From Raoultibacter phocaeensis (GTDB taxonomy: Bacteria; Actinomycetota; Coriobacteriia; Coriobacteriales; Eggerthellaceae): a DNA stretch of 64,000 bases. A program made the position numbers and the translations under genes. Numbering within the stretch: position 1 is the first letter of the stretch; every line of letters begins with the position of its first letter. Below are positions 60,251 through 64,000 of this stretch, in pieces. The notes below the pieces were generated by a model, which saw nothing but the letters and a program-made list of their open reading frames with translations, did no database searches and was not told where the DNA came from. Location: positions 496,001-560,000 of the forward strand of contig NZ_CABDUX010000002.1 in NCBI RefSeq assembly GCF_901411515.1, given 5' to 3'.

Positions 60251-61306
60251 ATGCCAAAGATTGACAATGGACCTCCGGACTACCGTACGTATTTGCCTCC
60301 TATCATCAAGGACAACTACGGTAAGTGGGACTATCACGAGTCCCCCCGTCCGGGCGTGCTCAAGCACGTGGGTCCGGCCGGTGCGCTCTACAGCATCCGC
60401 GTCGGCTCCCCCCGCCTTGTCAGCATCGATTTCATCCGCGACGCGTGCGCTCTTGCAGACGAGTACTGTGACGGATACCTGCGTTTCACGAGCCGCAACA
60501 ACATAGAGTTCCTCGTATCCGACGAAGCCAAGGTCGATCCGCTGATCGAAGCCTGCGAGAAGATCGGGCTGCCCGTCGGCGGCACCGGCGCCTCCATCAG
60601 CAACATCGTCCACACACAGGGTTGGGTGCACTGCCATACGCCGGCAACCGACGCCTCGGGCATCACGAAGGCGGTCATGGACGACCTGTTCGAGTACTTC
60701 AAGCGCGACGATCTGCCCAACAAGCTGAGGATAGCCATGGCATGCTGCCTCAACATGTGCGGCGCCGCTCACGTAAGCGATATCGCGCTCGTCGGCGTGC
60801 ACCGCACGGTGCCGAGGATCAACCACGAGGTAATCCGCAAAGGCACGGAGATCCCGACGCTCGTCGCCTGCTGCCCGACGGCGGCGATCCGCCCCGATCC
60901 CAAGAACAAGAGCGTGACGATCGTCGAAGAGCGCTGCATGTACTGCGGCAACTGCTACACGATGTCGCCCGGCATGGAGATCATGGACGCCAAGAACGAC
61001 GGCGTTGCCATCCTCATCGGCGGCAAGGTGGCCAACGCCCGCAGCAACCCGAGCTTCTCACGCATGGTCATCCCGTTTTTGCCCAACAACCCGCCGCGCT
61101 GGCCGGAGGTTACCGACGCCGTGCGCAAGATCATCGACCTGTGGATCGCAAACGCGCGCAAAGGGGAGCGCCTCGGCGAATGGATCGAGCGTATCGGGTG
61201 GGAGCGTTTCTTCGATATGGCGGAGATTCCCTTTACCGATAAGCATATCGACGATTACATCTTCTCGCGCGAAACGTTCAGAACGTCGGCAGCGTTCAAG
61301 TACTGA
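60251..61306 (+). CDS. dsrB: Dissimilatory sulfite reductase beta subunit
   Basis: Beta subunit of the DsrA2B2 enzyme, 351 residues. It has the GWVHCHTPATDASG segment around C128, the cluster cysteines C166 and C170 in ACCLNMCGA, and an inserted ferredoxin-like region with CCPTAAIRPDPKNK and C229, C232, C235 (CMYCGNC). The start at 60251 follows GAGGTG. Two strong hairpins follow the stop codon, so the dsrM-dsrB transcript probably ends or is trimmed there. Confidence 0.96.
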   Translation: MPKIDNGPPDYRTYLPPIIKDNYGKWDYHESPRPGVLKHVGPAGALYSIRVGSPRLVSIDFIRDACALADEYCDGYLRFTSRNNIEFLVSDEAKVDPLIEACEKIGLPVGGTGASISNIVHTQGWVHCHTPATDASGITKAVMDDLFEYFKRDDLPNKLRIAMACCLNMCGAAHVSDIALVGVHRTVPRINHEVIRKGTEIPTLVACCPTAAIRPDPKNKSVTIVEERCMYCGNCYTMSPGMEIMDAKNDGVAILIGGKVANARSNPSFSRMVIPFLPNNPPRWPEVTDAVRKIIDLWIANARKGERLGEWIERIGWERFFDMAEIPFTDKHIDDYIFSRETFRTSAAFKY

Positions 61307-61313
61307 CAACCTC

Positions 61314-61391
61314 AATCCATGCCGTCTGCCCTTGCTAAGAACACCGGCATGGATTGAGCAACGGTAACCGGCTTCCTTGGTTACCGTTGCT
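61314..61391 (+). terminator. Two strong hairpins after dsrB
   Basis: AATCCATGCC / GGCATGGATT (61314-61323 with 61346-61355) and AGCAACGGTAACC / GGTTACCGTTGCT (61357-61369 with 61379-61391) are perfect stems of 10 and 13 bases. Neither is followed by a T-run. They may stop transcription with help from Rho or protect the dsrAB mRNA 3' end. Confidence 0.65.
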
Positions 61392-61458
61392 CGCGGGGTA
61401 GTGGTGGGGACCCATTGACGAAACACTATTCAAAGCAATGAGCAGGGGAGAATAAACT

Positions 61459-62814
61459 ATGTCAACCAACAATACCAAGACAAACGGCGGGGGGCTGAAG
61501 AGCCTCTATCTCAAGGAAGACTGGTGGGCCGTATGGATCGGCCTCGGAACCGTGATCATCGCCTTGCTGCTATGGCAGTTCGGCGGTTCGCTGAAGGCCA
61601 TCACCGTATCGTTCAAAGGATACGAGAACTTCGCCGACATGCCCGCGATGGTGGCACCGCTGCTTCCGGGCCTGCTGGTTTTGTACGTGATTATGGCCAT
61701 CGTCTTCTGCATCGCCATGGCGATCATGAAGAAGAAGGTCACCCACTTCTTGGCGGGTTTCACAGTGCTCTACATCATGGCCATCATCGTCCAGATCCTC
61801 GGGGCGTGGGAAGTCGCCAAGACGCTTAACCTCGAGGCGCCGGTCATGGCGCTCATCGTGGGTATCATACTCGGAAACTTCTTGAAGATCCCCGCATGGT
61901 TCGAAGCGGGCATGCGCACCGAGTTCTACGTCAAGACCGGCATCGTGCTCATGGGTGCGACGCTTCCGTTCACGCTCATCCTCCAGTCGGGCCCCATGGC
62001 CCTTCTGCAGGCCACGGTGGTAGCCGTATCGACGTTTCTCGTGATCTATTTCGCGGGTACGAAGCTCTTCAAGCTCGAGAAGCCGTTCGCTGCCACCTTG
62101 GGCGCTGGCGGCTCCATCTGCGGCGTTTCCGCATCGATCGCCATCGGCAGCTCGGTCAACGCCAAGAAAGACCACGTGTCCGTCGCCATCTCCATGGTGG
62201 TTATCTGGGCCACGGTCATGGTCTTTCTGCTTCCTATCGTCTGCCGCGCGCTCGGCCTGTCCGACGGTGCCTCCGGCGCCTTCATCGGAACTTCCGAGTT
62301 CGCCGATGCCGCCGGTATCGCTGCGGCTGCCCAGTTCGGCGACGGGGCCATTACGACGTTTACGCTCATGAAGGTTGTCGGCCGCGATATCTTCGTCGGC
62401 ATCTGGGCGTTCATCCTGGCCATCATCTCCGTGACGCTGTGGGAACGTAAAGCGGCTACCGCCGACGGCACGCGCCAGAAGCCCTCTGCGGGCGTTATCT
62501 GGGAGCGTTTCCCGAAGTTCGTGGTCGGCTTCTTCATCGCCTCCATCATCGTGACGCTTGTGAACATCGGCGCTTCGCCCGAGGTGGTTTCCTCCATCGA
62601 ATCGTCAGTCATCTCGCCGGTTAAGAACCTCCGCGGCTGGGCCTTCGTGCTGTGCTTCCTCTGCATCGGCCTGACCACGCGCTTCAAAGACCTCGCCGCA
62701 ACCGGCTGGAAGCCCTTCGCGGCGTTCACCATCGGCGTTGTGGTCAACGTGGCGCTCGGCTTCTTGTTCTCCGTGTTCATCCTGAACGACTACTGGACGG
62801 CCGTAGGGATGTAG
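61459..62814 (+). CDS. YeiH-family (putative sulfate exporter) membrane transporter
   Basis: A 451-residue membrane protein with about eleven helices, of the YeiH/PSE family (annotated as putative sulfate exporters). Typical blocks include GIVLMGATLPFTLIL, GAGGSICGVSASIAIGS and RDIFVGIWAFILAI. Substrate for the family is poorly established. Placed just after dsrAB, it is a candidate for moving sulfite, a sulfonate or another sulfur anion. The ATG at 61459 follows AGGGGAG; it is separated from dsrB by the hairpins. Confidence 0.85.
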   Translation: MSTNNTKTNGGGLKSLYLKEDWWAVWIGLGTVIIALLLWQFGGSLKAITVSFKGYENFADMPAMVAPLLPGLLVLYVIMAIVFCIAMAIMKKKVTHFLAGFTVLYIMAIIVQILGAWEVAKTLNLEAPVMALIVGIILGNFLKIPAWFEAGMRTEFYVKTGIVLMGATLPFTLILQSGPMALLQATVVAVSTFLVIYFAGTKLFKLEKPFAATLGAGGSICGVSASIAIGSSVNAKKDHVSVAISMVVIWATVMVFLLPIVCRALGLSDGASGAFIGTSEFADAAGIAAAAQFGDGAITTFTLMKVVGRDIFVGIWAFILAIISVTLWERKAATADGTRQKPSAGVIWERFPKFVVGFFIASIIVTLVNIGASPEVVSSIESSVISPVKNLRGWAFVLCFLCIGLTTRFKDLAATGWKPFAAFTIGVVVNVALGFLFSVFILNDYWTAVGM

Positions 62815-62818
62815 TGTC

Positions 62819-63193
62819 ATGGATGCAGCGGCACCGGTTAAGGAAACCTGCATTCAAAGCGCATGCTTCTTCCTGCCGTTCTTCGAGTCGGGAGAATGGC
62901 GGAGAAGGGGAAAGTCGCCTTGGAAGACGCTTAAGAAAGCAACGGTGGTTCCGGATACGCTTCGGTCGCTTGCCGCATACACGCAGGAGCGCATCGCGCG
63001 CAGCGCTGACGGCATGGAGTTTCTCATGAGCATCCATCACGACTGGGAGGTCACCGTCAAGAAGGACGGCGTTTGGATGGAAACCGAAACGATGCTGTAC
63101 GAAGATATCCTGCCCAAACTCAAAGAAGCAGGCTTTTCTGAGGACGACTACGTGCTGTACAGCGAGTACACCCGCAAATGGGGCATGCTGTAA
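62819..63193 (+). CDS. Hypothetical protein downstream of the YeiH transporter
   Basis: A 124-residue soluble protein that I do not recognise. The second half (from about residue 42, VVPDTLRSLAAYTQERIARS to EDDYVLYSEYTRKWGML) looks more regular than the first and may be the conserved part, so a later start is possible. No signal, helix or metal motif is evident. The start follows the transporter stop by four bases, with AGGGA upstream, suggesting co-expression with the sulfur locus. Confidence 0.6.
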   Translation: MDAAAPVKETCIQSACFFLPFFESGEWRRRGKSPWKTLKKATVVPDTLRSLAAYTQERIARSADGMEFLMSIHHDWEVTVKKDGVWMETETMLYEDILPKLKEAGFSEDDYVLYSEYTRKWGML

Positions 63194-63295
63194 GCGAAGT
63201 CCGATACGGCGCACGTGCAGGCGGTCCCGCGGAAGCGGGGCTGCCTGCAGCCGTTGTCCTGGTGCATGGAAGCGGCGCGAGCGAAACGGGGTTGT

Positions 63296-63769
63296 GTGGA
63301 GACCATTACGAAAGAGGCCGTTCGCGCGCTTGTCGAAGCGGGCGGCGAAGAGAAGCTCGTCGAGCTGTTCGACGAAGATCCGAGCCGGATCAGGCGGTTT
63401 CTGACGCGCCTTTGCTACGAGCGCGACGAGGTCTGTCGGCTGCGTGCCATCGAGTGCTTCGCGCTGCTTTCACGCGAGCGCGCCGATGCGCTGCCCGCGT
63501 TCTTCACCGAGATCATTCGCCGCTGCCTGTGGGAGATGAACGAGGAGGGCGGAAACGTGGCCTGGTCGGCCCCTGAGATCGCCGGGGCGGTGATAGCGGG
63601 CTCACCCGACCGGTTCGGAGCCTATTTCTCGTACGTGGCCTGCGCGGCGCTCGACGAGCCGACGTTCGGCCCCAGCCTGATTGCGGCGTACGATCGGGTT
63701 TGCCAGGCGAAACCTTCGGTTGTGCAGGACTTCGAGGAGTCGGTGCGCGCGCTGTGCGAACGCCTTTAG
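63296..63769 (+). CDS. HEAT-repeat-like protein (DVU0298-type)
   Basis: A predicted all-helical protein of 157 residues. The central LWEMNEEGGNVAWSAPEIAG resembles a motif I associate with HEAT-like proteins of sulfate reducers (DVU0298-type), usually written as a LNxESGGIGWxAPE pattern. I use the GTG at 63296; in-frame starts at 63266 and 63215 would add 10 or 27 residues of poor quality. It ends the sulfur locus. The link to sulfite respiration is inferred from the motif and from position. Confidence 0.6.
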   Translation: METITKEAVRALVEAGGEEKLVELFDEDPSRIRRFLTRLCYERDEVCRLRAIECFALLSRERADALPAFFTEIIRRCLWEMNEEGGNVAWSAPEIAGAVIAGSPDRFGAYFSYVACAALDEPTFGPSLIAAYDRVCQAKPSVVQDFEESVRALCERL

Positions 63770-63809
63770 CTGTGGGGTTTGGTTGACGGTGCGCACTGCG
63801 CGAACGCGT

Positions 63810-64000
63810 TTAGCCGCGCGGTTCGGTTTCGCGCAGCGCCTCGGAAAGCAGGCTCTCGAACAGCGCGCGGGCGGCTTCTTGCTCGCCAGCGCTCACCAGC
63901 GCGAACATGCGGCTGTCGGCCACCTGCTGCCAGAACCGAGCGCGTGCGCCCTCGTCGGGAAGCGCCTCGATGACGCGGCTTCTTTGCGCCTGCAACGCGT
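63810..64000 (-). CDS. C-terminal part of an unidentified gene, cut by the window edge
   Basis: A minus-strand frame is open from the window edge down to a TAA at 63812-63810 and gives about 63 helical, charged residues (for example RFWQQVADSRMFALVSAGEQ). A TTG near the edge could be read as a start, but the gene more likely continues outside. I cannot assign it to a family. Confidence 0.45.
   Translation of the reverse strand, partial: ALQAQRSRVIEALPDEGARARFWQQVADSRMFALVSAGEQEAARALFESLLSEALRETEPRG

Overview
The window is high-GC chromosomal DNA from an actinobacterium. The gene content points to Coriobacteriia, family Eggerthellaceae, and most likely Gordonibacter or a close relative. The evidence is: an actinobacterial-style division and cell-wall cluster with mraZ, sepF and divIVA but no ftsA; membrane-anchored LuxR and MerR regulators of the kind common in gut Eggerthellaceae; and a dissimilatory sulfite reductase (dsrAB) locus, which I recall being reported for Gordonibacter. 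The genus is inferred from memory and was not tested by any search.

Layout. (1) 1-12 kb: nadK, then a seven-gene minus-strand operon encoding a MalFGK-like ABC importer. Its binding protein carries a large extra N-terminal domain, and the operon also holds an orphan adaptor-like domain and a four-helix membrane protein. A membrane-bound LuxR regulator is divergent from it, and a DUF1846 gene follows. (2) 12.4-16.5 kb: pyrG behind a leader terminator, xerD, and a YbhN-family flippase-like protein. (3) 17.4-38.5 kb: a complete dcw cluster (mraZ, rsmH, ftsL-like, ftsI, murE, murF, mraY, murD, ftsW, murG, murC, murB, ftsQ, ftsZ) running into pgeF, yggS, sepF, proC, yggT and divIVA. It is preceded by a promoter with two MraZ boxes and ends at a strong terminator. 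(4) 38.5-39.6 kb: a non-coding stretch packed with tandem and inverted repeats. (5) 39.6-44.5 kb: a MerR regulator with a histidine-rich tail, a NirJ/Ahb-like radical SAM protein and an iron-siderophore/heme/cobalamin-type ABC importer. (6) 44.5-48.5 kb: an ECF sigma factor with a DUF2461 partner, the RNase P RNA gene (minus strand), a GNAT acetyltransferase and thiamine pyrophosphokinase. (7) 48.5-63.8 kb: a sulfite-respiration locus. A LysR regulator is divergent from dsrM-dsrK-hemA-hemC-cobA/hemD-hemB-hemL-ferredoxin-dsrA-dsrB, followed by a YeiH-family transporter, an unrecognised 124-residue protein and a HEAT-like protein. The window ends inside a minus-strand gene.

How the parts fit. 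The dsr locus places tetrapyrrole synthesis from glutamyl-tRNA to precorrin-2 between the menaquinol-oxidising DsrMK and the siroheme enzyme DsrAB, so cofactor supply and enzyme appear to be co-expressed. No dsrC, sulfate adenylyltransferase or APS reductase is in the window, so the substrate is more likely sulfite or a sulfite precursor than sulfate, unless those genes lie elsewhere. The most novel-looking material is this dsr-hem cluster with its downstream accessory genes, the chimeric ABC operon at 1.4-9.3 kb, the MerR/radical SAM/ABC unit, and at least five long inverted-repeat elements in the intergenic spaces.
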